The notes under the pieces: generated by a model | Told to the model about the DNA's origin: nothing | The model's input: only the letters and a program-made list of their open reading frames with translations | Database searches by the model: none | Shown: piece after piece, positions 47,386-56,374 of the stretch | How positions within the stretch are numbered: position 1 is the stretch's first letter | Layout of the letters: each line of letters opens with the position of its first letter | Program-made: the position numbers and the translations under genes | Assembly: GCF_008298035.1 (NCBI RefSeq) | Contig: NZ_CP042910.1 | Span: 7,254,001-7,318,000, forward strand | Reading direction: 5' to 3' | Length of the DNA stretch: 64,000 nt | From: Gimesia maris | GTDB taxonomy: Bacteria > Planctomycetota > Planctomycetia > Planctomycetales > Planctomycetaceae

Positions 47386-47462
47386 CCAACCTGATTTCCA
47401 TTTTGAGAAGAATCTCTCAACTCCTGAATCTGTAAAGACTTCAGGTTGGTCTAGTCCTTTTA
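47386..47462 (+). terminator. Nested hairpins after the SDR gene (candidate terminator)
   Basis: CCAACCTGA (47386-47394) pairs with TCAGGTTGG (47441-47449), with a second perfect 6-bp hairpin TTGAGA/TCTCAA (47403-47420) nested inside. A T-rich stretch follows (TCCTTTTATT). The long loop makes it an unusual terminator; a structured 3' end is possible. Confidence 0.35.
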
Positions 47463-47625
47463 TTCGCCATCAGATACACTATCAAGACACCGGCTCTGGA
47501 GCCTGTGCCTGCTTTTAATAATGGTCTACGCTTCTGATTTTACCGGGTTATCACTAAGATCAGCCTCTGAAAAGCGAACACCCCAGATACGTTGACCAGC
47601 CAAGGTATTCCCTGAGGAACCTGAA

Positions 47626-48513
47626 ATGACCGAGAGTCAGAGTAAAATCGAATTAAAAAATCCGGTGATCGCCGCGATTCTGGCATTTCTCATTCCAGGA
47701 GCAGGACACTTCTACCAGGGACGGACCTTTAAAGCAGCCATCTACTGCTTCTGCATCTTAAGTACTTTTTTCTGTGGCATGGCGCTGGGTGACTGGAAAA
47801 CCGTGTATTACCAGTCCTGGCAGGGAAAACGAAACCTGGGCTATTTTGCCCAAATCGGCGTTGGTTTGCCGGCACTACCCGCTTTGATTCAAAAACAGCG
47901 GTACAACAAAATGGCAGCCCCCAATAATGTGGCACGTCAGGGTGCTGACAGCAGTTTTTTTGAGACACACCCCTATCGGATGGAACTTCCACTGGAAGCA
48001 CCCTTCAAGGGAACCCTGCTCGATCGCGGTGATGATGGCAATAACATTAACGGCAAGCTGGATGGATATATCAAACTGAAAACCGTTCCCGGTGAATTTG
48101 GACCTGAAGTTTCAGGGACCTTTGAAGGAACCCTGGACAATAAACCAATTGAACCATTGCAACTCGCGGACCCTGTGGGGATTGGATTACCACTGGGAGG
48201 TGATCACAACCGGCCTCTCGAATGCGCGGTCGTACGTGAAGTCAACGGCAGGCGGACTGATACAGGCCATATCGAAGGTGCAATTCCACGCTCTTTCCTG
48301 AACTGGTTTGAAATGCCTTTAACCGATCATGAGTTGGACGATATCAACAAAAAATTAGGGAAACGTTACGAATTTGCCGTGGTCTTCACCTGGATTGCAG
48401 GTCTGTTAAACCTGCTGGTTATCTGGGATGCCTTTGAGGGCCCTGCTTATGGCAGAGGTGATGAAGAAGAATCAAAACCGGATGATAAGCAGCCGGAGCC
48501 TGTCAAATCCTGA
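47626..48513 (+). CDS. Membrane protein of the planctomycete DUF6677 type
   Basis: A 295-residue membrane protein. The N-terminus PVIAAILAFLIPGAGHFYQG is a recurrent planctomycete signature (family number recalled, not checked) and resembles small TM2-like membrane domains. Two helices follow (about 33-53 and 250-268), with a soluble middle section of about 170 residues (GDDGNNINGKLDGYIKLKTV) and an acidic C-terminal tail. The small membrane protein at 48592 follows in the same direction. Function unknown. Confidence 0.72.
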   Translation: MTESQSKIELKNPVIAAILAFLIPGAGHFYQGRTFKAAIYCFCILSTFFCGMALGDWKTVYYQSWQGKRNLGYFAQIGVGLPALPALIQKQRYNKMAAPNNVARQGADSSFFETHPYRMELPLEAPFKGTLLDRGDDGNNINGKLDGYIKLKTVPGEFGPEVSGTFEGTLDNKPIEPLQLADPVGIGLPLGGDHNRPLECAVVREVNGRRTDTGHIEGAIPRSFLNWFEMPLTDHELDDINKKLGKRYEFAVVFTWIAGLLNLLVIWDAFEGPAYGRGDEEESKPDDKQPEPVKS

Positions 48514-48591
48514 ATGAACAGTTTCATTCCCCAGTCTGAATTCCACGTATCCTGTTTTAATAAATATGTATAATAAAAGGTGTTATGAGAA

Positions 48592-48798
48592 ATGACCGTT
48601 TCACTACTTTTTGCCAGTCAGGTTAATGCGGTAGTGTATCTGATTCCGCTGCTGGCAGTGATCAGTCTGGTCTATAACGCCACGCGGTATGAGTTACCTC
48701 AAATCATCATTCAACGTTCGATCCGTTTTTTTTTCACATCGGTCATAATCATGGGAGCACTGATGACTTTACTGGCTTTGCTTTCGTGGAATTTGTGA
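48592..48798 (+). CDS. Small two-helix membrane protein
   Basis: A 68-residue protein with two hydrophobic helices (about 11-27 and 46-65) split by a short polar loop (NATRYELPQIIIQRS). The ATG lies after AGGTGTTATGAGAA, and the gene is 78 bases after the DUF6677-type gene, so the two may be co-expressed. I do not recognise the family. Confidence 0.6.
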   Translation: MTVSLLFASQVNAVVYLIPLLAVISLVYNATRYELPQIIIQRSIRFFFTSVIIMGALMTLLALLSWNL

Positions 48799-48997
48799 AC
48801 AGGCAGGCACCAGTTTTCTGCACAGGAGATCTTCCGGATCCCGCCATGCTAAAGTTTGCAGCAGAAACTTTTTGACTTGCTAAAAAAACATTCTCATTTA
48901 TTTATATTCAATTGCACTTTAGGCAAATGTTGCACATACTCAGACGATTGCGGGGTTACGGATTCCCTTTCTGCAATTGCGAGGTTGGGACTATTTT

Positions 48998-50101
48998 ATG
49001 CAGACTAATGGATTTGCACTGACAGAAATCGTAGATCTGGCAGATCATACAGATCTGTTTGAACTATTAGATAATGAAAGTGTTTATACACTCTCTCACC
49101 AGGGTTTCAGCGCCGGTTTTTCCAGTGTGAAAGCGATCAGTCGCTCTACGGGCATCGAAACACGCCGCCTGTTGCAGCCAGATCTTTCACCACTGGATAT
49201 CGCGACTGCGATTGCAGAAAAACTGCAACTGACCGTCGGCTTTGACTGGGCTGACTGCCCGGCAATCCTGCTGTGCCATTCGCACACCCGTAACCAGTCT
49301 GCCCGTCAGCTGTGCGATCAGCTCTCTGAAAAACTGGGGGTCCCCTCCGAGCGATTTATCGCCTTAAACTATGGCTGCGTCGGATTTATCGAGCTGCTGA
49401 ACCGGGCTTCCAAACTGCTGGAAAACCATCCCGCCGGCGTGCATATTCCCCTGCTGACCGTTGAAACTCCCGAACACTGGCACGATTCCTCAGACAAGGC
49501 ATTCTGCGGCATCGTCTCTGCTGGTGCCACCGGCACGACGTTGTGGAGTGGTCCCGGACATAGCCTGCTTCATGTGGAAACCTCAACCGAATATATTCCC
49601 GAAGAACGCCGTAAAGCGGATGTGCCTCTGTTCTGGACCGAACAGGGAGACATGTACGATTTCCGGGGACAGCCCGAGCACAAGCTCGTGATGCACATGG
49701 ATGGCGAATCCGTGTTTCTGAACGGCGTTGACCTGATGCTCGAAGCCTGCCTGAAGTCTTATCAGGAAGTCTCTGAGACGACAGATCGGATTCTGATTGC
49801 CCCGCATCAGCCAAGCGGTAAACTGTTAAAAGCCATGATCGCCGCAGCGAAGCAGATTCCCATTTCCGCCGACTTCCTCAATAATCTGCCGAACTATGGG
49901 AATTCCATCTCCTCAACCATTCCCACGATTCTGGCGCGACTGGATGAAGTGGTGGAGAATAACGGTCATGCCCCTGTGAATCCGGGAGACCTGATTCTGC
50001 TGCCTGCAGCAGGCATCTGCATGGACCGTCTGACCGATTCCATGTGTATTGGCCGTGCGGCTTTGAGATGGCAGCCTGGTCGTTACCGGGACGAATCGTA
50101 A
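48998..50101 (+). CDS. FabH-like 3-oxoacyl-ACP synthase III
   Basis: A 367-residue thiolase-fold condensing enzyme. The catalytic triad of KAS III can be placed: Cys127 in ALNYGCVGFIEL, His in LIAPHQPSGKLL, and Asn in NYGNSISSTIPTIL. The sequence is diverged from housekeeping FabH (NAACAGF becomes NYGCVGF), and it has no fatty-acid gene neighbours, so it may start a special acyl chain or act in secondary metabolism. I use ATG at 48998 rather than TTG at 48977. It converges on lptB, the stops six bases apart. Confidence 0.82.
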   Translation: MQTNGFALTEIVDLADHTDLFELLDNESVYTLSHQGFSAGFSSVKAISRSTGIETRRLLQPDLSPLDIATAIAEKLQLTVGFDWADCPAILLCHSHTRNQSARQLCDQLSEKLGVPSERFIALNYGCVGFIELLNRASKLLENHPAGVHIPLLTVETPEHWHDSSDKAFCGIVSAGATGTTLWSGPGHSLLHVETSTEYIPEERRKADVPLFWTEQGDMYDFRGQPEHKLVMHMDGESVFLNGVDLMLEACLKSYQEVSETTDRILIAPHQPSGKLLKAMIAAAKQIPISADFLNNLPNYGNSISSTIPTILARLDEVVENNGHAPVNPGDLILLPAAGICMDRLTDSMCIGRAALRWQPGRYRDES

Positions 50102-50107
50102 GATTAA

Positions 50108-50890
50108 CTACGCCGCTTCGCGATCGCTGCCTCGTGTACCGAAAGCTTCGCGTCCTTCGATGATCGAGCCTTTGTCGAACCGTTTCCCAAAATAGAGGGC
50201 CTGTGCGGAGGCGTCACTGAGCACGGTTTCCGCATCTCCGCTGACCAGCACCTGACCAGCCGAGATGATATAACTGCGGTCTGTAATGGTTAATGTTTCC
50301 CGTTCCCGGTGGTCGGTCAGCAGAATCGAAATGCCATCATCCCGCAGATCGGCAATGATATCCTGAATATCGTGAATTGTGACCGGGTCAATTCCGGTAA
50401 ACGGTTCATCGAGCAGAATCAGTTCGGGGGAACTGGCCAGGCAACGGGCAATTTCCAATCGTCGTCGCTCTCCCCCGGACAGGGTGGAAGCAATCTGTTT
50501 GCGTTTCGCTGTCAGACCAAACTGGTCCAGCAGGCGATCGACGGTTTCGTGCCTCTGTTTGCGAGTGACATCCAGAAATTCGAGGATGGCATAGATGTTC
50601 TGCTCGATCGAAAGTTTCACAAAGACGCTTTCATCCTGAGGCAGGTAACCCATGCCCTGCCGGGCCCGTTTATACATGGGCCAGCTCGTGACGTCAGTGT
50701 CTTCGAGAAACACGCGGCCTTTGGTGGGAGCCACCATGCCGCAGGCCATACGGAAGGTGGTCGTTTTACCTGCACCGTTGGGTCCCAGCAGACCGACGAT
50801 CTCACCGCGCTCCACATAGAAGTCGACGCCGTCGACGGCCCGTTTACCGGGATAATCTTTCACCAGGCCCACACATTCCAGTAATGCCAT
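50108..50890 (-). CDS. lptB: LptB-type ABC ATPase
   Basis: A 260-residue ATPase with Walker A GPNGAGKTT (about 36-44), LSGGERRRLEIARCLA, Walker B LILLDEPFTGIDP and the H-loop in LLTDHRERETL. The DVTxxPMYKRARQGMGYLPQ segment is the LptB-type one, which powers LPS transport to the outer membrane. No lptA/C/F/G genes are in the window, so the name rests on sequence alone. It is consistent with a Gram-negative envelope. Confidence 0.85.
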   Translation of the reverse strand: MALLECVGLVKDYPGKRAVDGVDFYVERGEIVGLLGPNGAGKTTTFRMACGMVAPTKGRVFLEDTDVTSWPMYKRARQGMGYLPQDESVFVKLSIEQNIYAILEFLDVTRKQRHETVDRLLDQFGLTAKRKQIASTLSGGERRRLEIARCLASSPELILLDEPFTGIDPVTIHDIQDIIADLRDDGISILLTDHRERETLTITDRSYIISAGQVLVSGDAETVLSDASAQALYFGKRFDKGSIIEGREAFGTRGSDREAA

Positions 50891-51007
50891 CGTACTCGTC
50901 CTCCTTGACGAAACTGCAATCGAAACTCACGCGAGAGATGATTCTACTAAATTATGCCATTCGGCTGAATATCGATTTTATATATATGGGAGAAGTGCGA
51001 TATGAGT

Positions 51008-52870
51008 TTACCGGATGCGTTTCATCCTGGAAACATTCGGATAAAAGGGCACGGATAGCTTGGCATAAGGATCATCCGGATACTCTCCCGGACGCGTCTG
51101 ATGGTAGAAAAACCGCTTGAGAGGGCCAGCACTGGGTGAGTAACCGCGCCCATCATTCATAAACGGAATTCCATGCGGCCAGTAGATCATGAAGGCTTTC
51201 CCGACCAGGGCAGAACGGGGAACGGCGTGACGATGTTCTGCCTGTCGCGAATTCCCCCAGAGTCGACTGTCGGCACTGCGGGCAGAATTATCACCGAGCA
51301 CAAAAAACTCATCATCGGACATTTTATCAAACCGGACCTGCTGACGGTGATCTTCATACTGACGACTCCAGGCAGCCGGATCCCAGAGCAATTCCCATAA
51401 GTGCCTGCGATCGCCGGAGTACTCCTGATTCTGATAATACTCATCCGCACGATAATAAATATCGCGCTGCAGCATGAGATGTGAAACTGTAAAATCAATT
51501 CCGACACCCGTTACCCCCGCCGGGGCCAGATCGCCATCGCGGGGTGCCGGTGATACCGGAGGCTGGTATTCCGTCGCGGTTCCCAGATCGACGGCAGACC
51601 CATTAACCCACAGGCAGAGTCGCTGGTCCACATTCGCAAACATGATGGAATAGCCCCCCTTCCCTTTGAGATCGGTCTCCACCGTAGTCAGTTCCGTTTC
51701 GACTGGTTCGGGATTGGGAAAATCTTCCACAAAATAGAGTCGGGCCTGACCTGTTTTCACATCAAAACGGACACGGTAATGACGGTCACCCCGCATCAGC
51801 TCGACCAGAAACTCTCCTGTCTCCGACTGGATCTCGACATCGAAACTGAGTGTGAGATCTCCCACCCAGAATGCGGCGTCGTAAGTAAACAGCCCGGAAG
51901 AGGACCCGCCTGAATAGTTATTGTAGGCGGTGTAATCACTGATGAGTCGGGACTGGGGAGGAGAAGAGAGCATCGTCTGCGTGAACAGTTCAGGGTTTTC
52001 CTGCAGCAATGCCCACTCCGACTGACGGGGTACAATATGCTGATAACGGAGCCATTCCAGCTTACCGGCTTTGCCCGCCGCCCCTTTGAACTGATACGCC
52101 CGCGATTCACGATCCAGTTCCCAGGCTGACTGCTTGAGATCTTCAAAGCGTGTCTCAACCGGCTTGACCTGCTGCATGGGGGACCAGCGCTCAGGCCAGC
52201 CATACTCCAGGATCTCGCGCGGAGGATAATCATCGTCGTACACGAGCTGCTGAACGGTCAGCTGTTTATCCAGGTTGTCCTTGCGGAGAATCTGAAACGG
52301 CTCTTTTTCATTCTTACGCGCATAGACGTCCCCGCGGGAAATCTGAATTTCTTCGCCAGGCAGACCAACGAGTCGTTTGATGTAGTTTGTCTGTGAAGCT
52401 TCGGGATATTTGAAAACAATCACATCCCAGCGACCAGGGTCACCGTAATCAAAGGGAAACTTATTGACGATGATACGATCCCCGGTGAAAGGCATGGCGT
52501 CCTGCAGGTTCGTGTAGTAACGGCAGTTCGGACAGAAGGCACCGGTGACTTTGTAGTCCGGTACATAGTACTCTGTCTTTTCGACCAGTTCATCGCTGGC
52601 TCCCACCGCATACTTCACACCACATTCGGCGCAGTGCAGTTCTTTATGACGCCCATAGAGAGTAGGCGCCATCGAACCTGTGGGAATCACAAATGCTTCG
52701 GCTGAATAGGCGCGGAAAACAAACGCGAATACCAGGGCAATAATGATCGATTCAATCGTATCGCGCATCTCATTGTGGCGACTTTTACCCTGCTCCTGTT
52801 CTGCATTACTTTTCTCAACCTGCTCATTCGGAGCTTTTTTCAGTTTTGCTTTTTCTATTTTTTTGGCCAT
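51008..52870 (-). CDS. lepB: Type I signal peptidase with zinc ribbon and large insert
   Basis: Membrane-anchored leader peptidase, 620 residues, against 200-330 in most bacteria. A membrane anchor (about 40-60) leads to the catalytic Ser66 in PTGSMAPTL and Lys165 in YIKRLVGLPGE; the C-terminal box is FFVLGDNSARSADSRLWG. Between Ser and Lys is a Cys pair set C80/C83 and C113/C116, a zinc ribbon. Between Lys and the GDNS box are about 370 extra residues with a concanavalin/LamG-like beta section (SGLFTYDAAFWVGDLTLSFD, QRLCLWVNGSAVDLG). The start is ATG 52870 (MAKKIEKAKL). The neighbour at 53003 has the same design. Confidence 0.9.
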   Translation of the reverse strand: MAKKIEKAKLKKAPNEQVEKSNAEQEQGKSRHNEMRDTIESIIIALVFAFVFRAYSAEAFVIPTGSMAPTLYGRHKELHCAECGVKYAVGASDELVEKTEYYVPDYKVTGAFCPNCRYYTNLQDAMPFTGDRIIVNKFPFDYGDPGRWDVIVFKYPEASQTNYIKRLVGLPGEEIQISRGDVYARKNEKEPFQILRKDNLDKQLTVQQLVYDDDYPPREILEYGWPERWSPMQQVKPVETRFEDLKQSAWELDRESRAYQFKGAAGKAGKLEWLRYQHIVPRQSEWALLQENPELFTQTMLSSPPQSRLISDYTAYNNYSGGSSSGLFTYDAAFWVGDLTLSFDVEIQSETGEFLVELMRGDRHYRVRFDVKTGQARLYFVEDFPNPEPVETELTTVETDLKGKGGYSIMFANVDQRLCLWVNGSAVDLGTATEYQPPVSPAPRDGDLAPAGVTGVGIDFTVSHLMLQRDIYYRADEYYQNQEYSGDRRHLWELLWDPAAWSRQYEDHRQQVRFDKMSDDEFFVLGDNSARSADSRLWGNSRQAEHRHAVPRSALVGKAFMIYWPHGIPFMNDGRGYSPSAGPLKRFFYHQTRPGEYPDDPYAKLSVPFYPNVSRMKRIR

Positions 52871-53002
52871 TACCGACAACCTGTCAAATCTAAAATGCCC
52901 GGGCACCTGATGGATCGAATCTGCGAACCAGATCTGATCATTCGCTGCGGGCTCTGATTTATGAACTGTTTTTCTGATTATTCTATAAAAAATGCGTTTC
53001 TA

Positions 53003-54709
53003 TCAGTGAATATAGCGAATTCGGGTGAAATCTGGAATGCGGATGTGACCTATATGATCACCTATTTTGACCTCGCCCTGCCGCGAAGGTAAATGCACGA
53101 GAAACGGTTTACCCAGCAGGTATTTCTGATCTACTTTTCCGTCAGCCCAGCTGCGGCTGTCGAGCGAAACGGGACTGTTATCGCCCAGCATGAAATAGCT
53201 GTTCTGATCCAGTTGATATGGTTCATCAACCCCATGCAGGGCTTTGCCACGCGTATAGTGGATATCACGAAACAGTTTCATACCGGTCAGTTTGAATGTT
53301 CCGCCGCGCGCACCAAACTGCAGGGGAATCCGTATCTCCTCACGCGGCTCTGAATTTTTGCTGAAAAGCAGAGGCTGGTAAGCCAGCTCTCCATTGATGG
53401 CAAATAAAACCTGTCGATCCATCACCGACATTTCCAGTTTCACGGGCTGCGATCGAAAATCGCTGTGCAATGGTCCGGTACGGATCGGCTGTTTCTGATC
53501 ATCGATAAACAGATTGACCTGTCGCCGTTTGAAGTCAATGAAATTTCGAAAATGATGCTGACCGTCGAACAGTTCAATCGCCAGTTCTCCCTCTGGTGAC
53601 CTGGCCTGCAGATCGCACTCAAACAGAAAATCATGTACCGGAATCGCAGTCTGATTTTCGAGTCCGGAGTTATAGGCATACCGATCCAGCACAGGGGCCA
53701 CATGCGATTTTTCATACAACAGAGCGACGGCGTACCGAAACGCATCATCTTCTGTCTGGTTCAGCAGCCGGTGACAGTTTTCCGCCGGCATTGCTCCTTT
53801 GCACGACAGCTGTTGTTTCAATTCGTCATATTGAATGGCAGCCAGCACCGGTTCGGGTTTCTCGATTTCTTCCGGCCATTTCTCCAGCGGCACTTCTGTC
53901 TGATAATGTCCCCCCTGCCTCACCCAGTGCTGGTACCTGACCCAGGACCACGTGTCTGCATCAGTGCCATCTGATGCAAATAGAAACCCATCCGGCTGCT
54001 CCTTCCAGGCAGGTGGAGCCGGTTGATTCTGTCCCTGCGTTGAATCTGCTTCCACGGGTAAAAACCGGGGCTGAAAAAAGTCATCCTCCGCTGGCTGGAA
54101 CTGATGATCGTGGACCAGCAGACGAACTGCACGTTGTGTTTTCAAATCTTTACGCTGGATTTTCCCATTGATATACAAGTCCCCTTCTTTGACCTGTACG
54201 GCTTCACCCGGTAAGCCTGCCACCCGTTTAACATATGCCTGGGTTGGCTTCATCGGATTTTGAAACACCGCCACATCCCAGCGCGCAGGAGGCTTGAGGT
54301 AGTATGCGTGTTTAAACACCAGTAACTGGTCACCTTCATTGCGGGGCACCTGAGCCAGATCGATGGAATTCGTATCACAGTTCGGACAGGTGGCATACTG
54401 CCCGGCCTGTTGAAAATCCTGCCCCTCGACAGCCGGGTCATTCACGTGGCTGGTAGAGACGGAATCATCATAGGCCACACCGTAAGTAAACGAATAATGA
54501 CAACGGGGACAGGTGACCTGTTTATGGTATCCCAACAGAGAGGGTGCCATTGAGCCTGTCGAAATCATGTAGCCTTCCGCAGCGAAGGTCCGGAAAAGAA
54601 TGACAGCAATCGCCAGCGAAGCCACGGACTCCAGCACCAGCCGAAACAGGCTGGATCGCTGCGGCAACTCTTCAGCTTGAGTTTCGAGTTGACGGGCAGT
54701 GTGGTGCAT
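53003..54709 (-). CDS. lepB: Type I signal peptidase with zinc ribbon and large insert, second copy
   Basis: A 568-residue paralogue of the next gene, upstream of it in the same direction. Catalytic Ser53 in STGSMAPSL, Lys161 in YVKRVAGLPGE, C-terminal box YFMLGDNSPVSLDSRSW. It again has Cys pairs (C67/C70, C108/C111) and a long insert with a beta-rich part (FLFECDLQARSPEGELAIEL, RQVLFAINGELAYQPLLFS). The sequences differ a lot, so the duplication is old and the design is kept. The start is unsure: ATG 54709, or TTG 54721; no ribosome binding site is clear. Confidence 0.88.
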   Translation of the reverse strand: MHHTARQLETQAEELPQRSSLFRLVLESVASLAIAVILFRTFAAEGYMISTGSMAPSLLGYHKQVTCPRCHYSFTYGVAYDDSVSTSHVNDPAVEGQDFQQAGQYATCPNCDTNSIDLAQVPRNEGDQLLVFKHAYYLKPPARWDVAVFQNPMKPTQAYVKRVAGLPGEAVQVKEGDLYINGKIQRKDLKTQRAVRLLVHDHQFQPAEDDFFQPRFLPVEADSTQGQNQPAPPAWKEQPDGFLFASDGTDADTWSWVRYQHWVRQGGHYQTEVPLEKWPEEIEKPEPVLAAIQYDELKQQLSCKGAMPAENCHRLLNQTEDDAFRYAVALLYEKSHVAPVLDRYAYNSGLENQTAIPVHDFLFECDLQARSPEGELAIELFDGQHHFRNFIDFKRRQVNLFIDDQKQPIRTGPLHSDFRSQPVKLEMSVMDRQVLFAINGELAYQPLLFSKNSEPREEIRIPLQFGARGGTFKLTGMKLFRDIHYTRGKALHGVDEPYQLDQNSYFMLGDNSPVSLDSRSWADGKVDQKYLLGKPFLVHLPSRQGEVKIGDHIGHIRIPDFTRIRYIH

Positions 54710-54888
54710 CGCGACAGACAATTAGAGAAACGGTAGAACCGGAATCAGATTTCCAGGAGGAATTACGACTGGTCATCTATTTTAGTAAAACCAGCAGGGC
54801 TGAGGAAATAGCGGTTCACACTCTCTCCCAGTGATCGGCGGTAATAATCGGTAAAGAGAGCTTAACACATTGTATTGATGTTACTTAG

Positions 54889-54976
54889 ACTGTGTCCCGT
54901 TTTACTGAAATGTCTTCAGACTGAATTGAGCAGCGTGGCATCGAACACGCGATGCGCTGCTTCACCGGGAGACGCT
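54889..54976. repeat. Dispersed repeat, divergent copy C
   Basis: It shares the left end TTAGACTGTGTCC with copy B and the GGGAGACGC right arm with A and B, but the centre has about 20 extra bases forming an extra stem (GCAGCG/CGCTGC). It ends directly at the stop codon of the subunit III homologue (54977), without the CTCTAG tail. Like A and B it lies just 3' of a minus-strand gene. Confidence 0.5.
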
Positions 54977-55621
54977 TTACCCAATCAGATAAAACAGCAG
55001 CAGCATGCAGATCCAGATAATTCCCAGGAAGTGCCAGACGACGGCACAGGCATGGACACCCCAGTGATATTCATGATCGTACAGGTAGAGGTAAGCTTTA
55101 TAAATCACGAAGCCCAGAAATCCAAAGGCAACGAAAAAGTGGAAGGCATGCACTAACACAAACGTAAACAGTACGCCATAACTGCTGGGGTAATTCGCGG
55201 CATTTTTGGTGCCTTCGAGACTCAGTAAGATATCTGAATGCTGTTGCAGGAGGTGAGCCAGTCCGATCGTCTGGATGACAAAAAAAGCGCCCCCCAGCAG
55301 AAAGGTCAGATTCAGGCAATTACGAAACGGCTGCTGTTTTTCGTGACTCACATAATAGACTGCACGCTGAATGGAAATACTTCCCAGAATCAACAGGACC
55401 GTACTAATCCAGAGCGCGGGAGGGATGACCAGGTTTACCGGTTCATGCTTTTGTGCCAGATTCGAACGGACGATCACATAAGCCAGCAGACCGCCGATAA
55501 ACAGGACGGAGATACTAAACAGAAAAATCGCCAGACCAAAATCCCGCTGGCTGAGTCTGTCTCGTGATGTGAACAACAGCACGAGACGATCTTTCCATCT
55601 CTGACTCCGGTCGGCTGGCAT
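54977..55621 (-). CDS. Cytochrome c oxidase subunit III-like protein
   Basis: A 214-residue membrane protein with five helices, of the heme-copper oxidase subunit III superfamily: SQRDFGLAIFLFSISVLFIG, VLVHAFHFFVAFGFLGFV, HYHWGVHACAVVWHFLGIIW-like C-terminus (HWGVHACAVVWHFLGIIWIC). It is the second subunit III homologue in the operon besides 56375. I start at ATG 55621, which follows AGGTGAGC. Its last base before the stop adjoins repeat copy C. Confidence 0.85.
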   Translation of the reverse strand: MPADRSQRWKDRLVLLFTSRDRLSQRDFGLAIFLFSISVLFIGGLLAYVIVRSNLAQKHEPVNLVIPPALWISTVLLILGSISIQRAVYYVSHEKQQPFRNCLNLTFLLGGAFFVIQTIGLAHLLQQHSDILLSLEGTKNAANYPSSYGVLFTFVLVHAFHFFVAFGFLGFVIYKAYLYLYDHEYHWGVHACAVVWHFLGIIWICMLLLFYLIG

Positions 55622-55729
55622 GCTCACCTGCTTTTGATCAACAAACAGAAATGTCGTTAATGACAAACGTTGAAACGACCCGCTGCTGGATCATCCTGTT
55701 TTCGAGAAGCGACCATGAAATTCGGTAGC

Positions 55730-56284
55730 TTACTTCGAATCAGTTTTGTCTGACGTTTCTGGCGTGGTCTTTTTGTCTGTTTCCGGTTTATCTGTGGAAG
55801 CGGGCTTCTGCTCAGTCGCTGGTTTTTCAGTCGGGACAGCCTGCGCGTCGGCAGCCGGCTTCGCATCGGTTGCGGCAGGGGCTGCTGCGGGAGCAGGTGT
55901 TTCCGGTGCTTCTACTAAATATTCAGGGGTTTTATCTTCAGTAAAGCCTTTGACATAGTCATCGTAGGCATGAGAATCCAGCAGGATCATACACAGAAAA
56001 AAAGCAGCAAAAATGATCGAGAAAAAGAATGCCAGCTTGTTTAATGGTTTGTCATACCAGAGGTGCATGAAGATAAAAACCACCAGGGAAGCCTTAACGG
56101 TCGCGATCGCCATCGAGACAATCACATCCAGTCTACCGGTATCAAACTTGGCTGCCTCAACCGTAATGACCGTCAATACAACCAAAGCAAGAAATACGCC
56201 TATCAGAACCTTGACCGGTACGACATGCACATGGCAGCTTTGTGGATTTTCCCCGTGGGCATCACTTTCAACATGATCTGACAT
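55730..56284 (-). CDS. Cytochrome c oxidase subunit IV with Ala/Pro-rich tail
   Basis: A 184-residue protein. The first 110 residues have three helices and match prokaryotic subunit IV (VKVLIGVFLALVVLTVITVEA, ASLVVFIFMHLWYDKPLNKLAF). The last 70 residues are a low-complexity tail (PETPAPAAAPAATDAKPAAD, then Lys/Thr/Asp-rich), which normal subunit IV lacks. It helps assembly of the oxidase. Part of the operon running from the ActD-ActE fusion. Confidence 0.85.
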   Translation of the reverse strand: MSDHVESDAHGENPQSCHVHVVPVKVLIGVFLALVVLTVITVEAAKFDTGRLDVIVSMAIATVKASLVVFIFMHLWYDKPLNKLAFFFSIIFAAFFLCMILLDSHAYDDYVKGFTEDKTPEYLVEAPETPAPAAAPAATDAKPAADAQAVPTEKPATEQKPASTDKPETDKKTTPETSDKTDSK

Positions 56285-56374
56285 GATGAATACTTTCGTC
56301 TCGTTATCTGAAAACTGCAGAGAAGCAAGGTTGCCTCTCAGAAATGTTGGTTAAACTCTTGAATACTCGAAACG

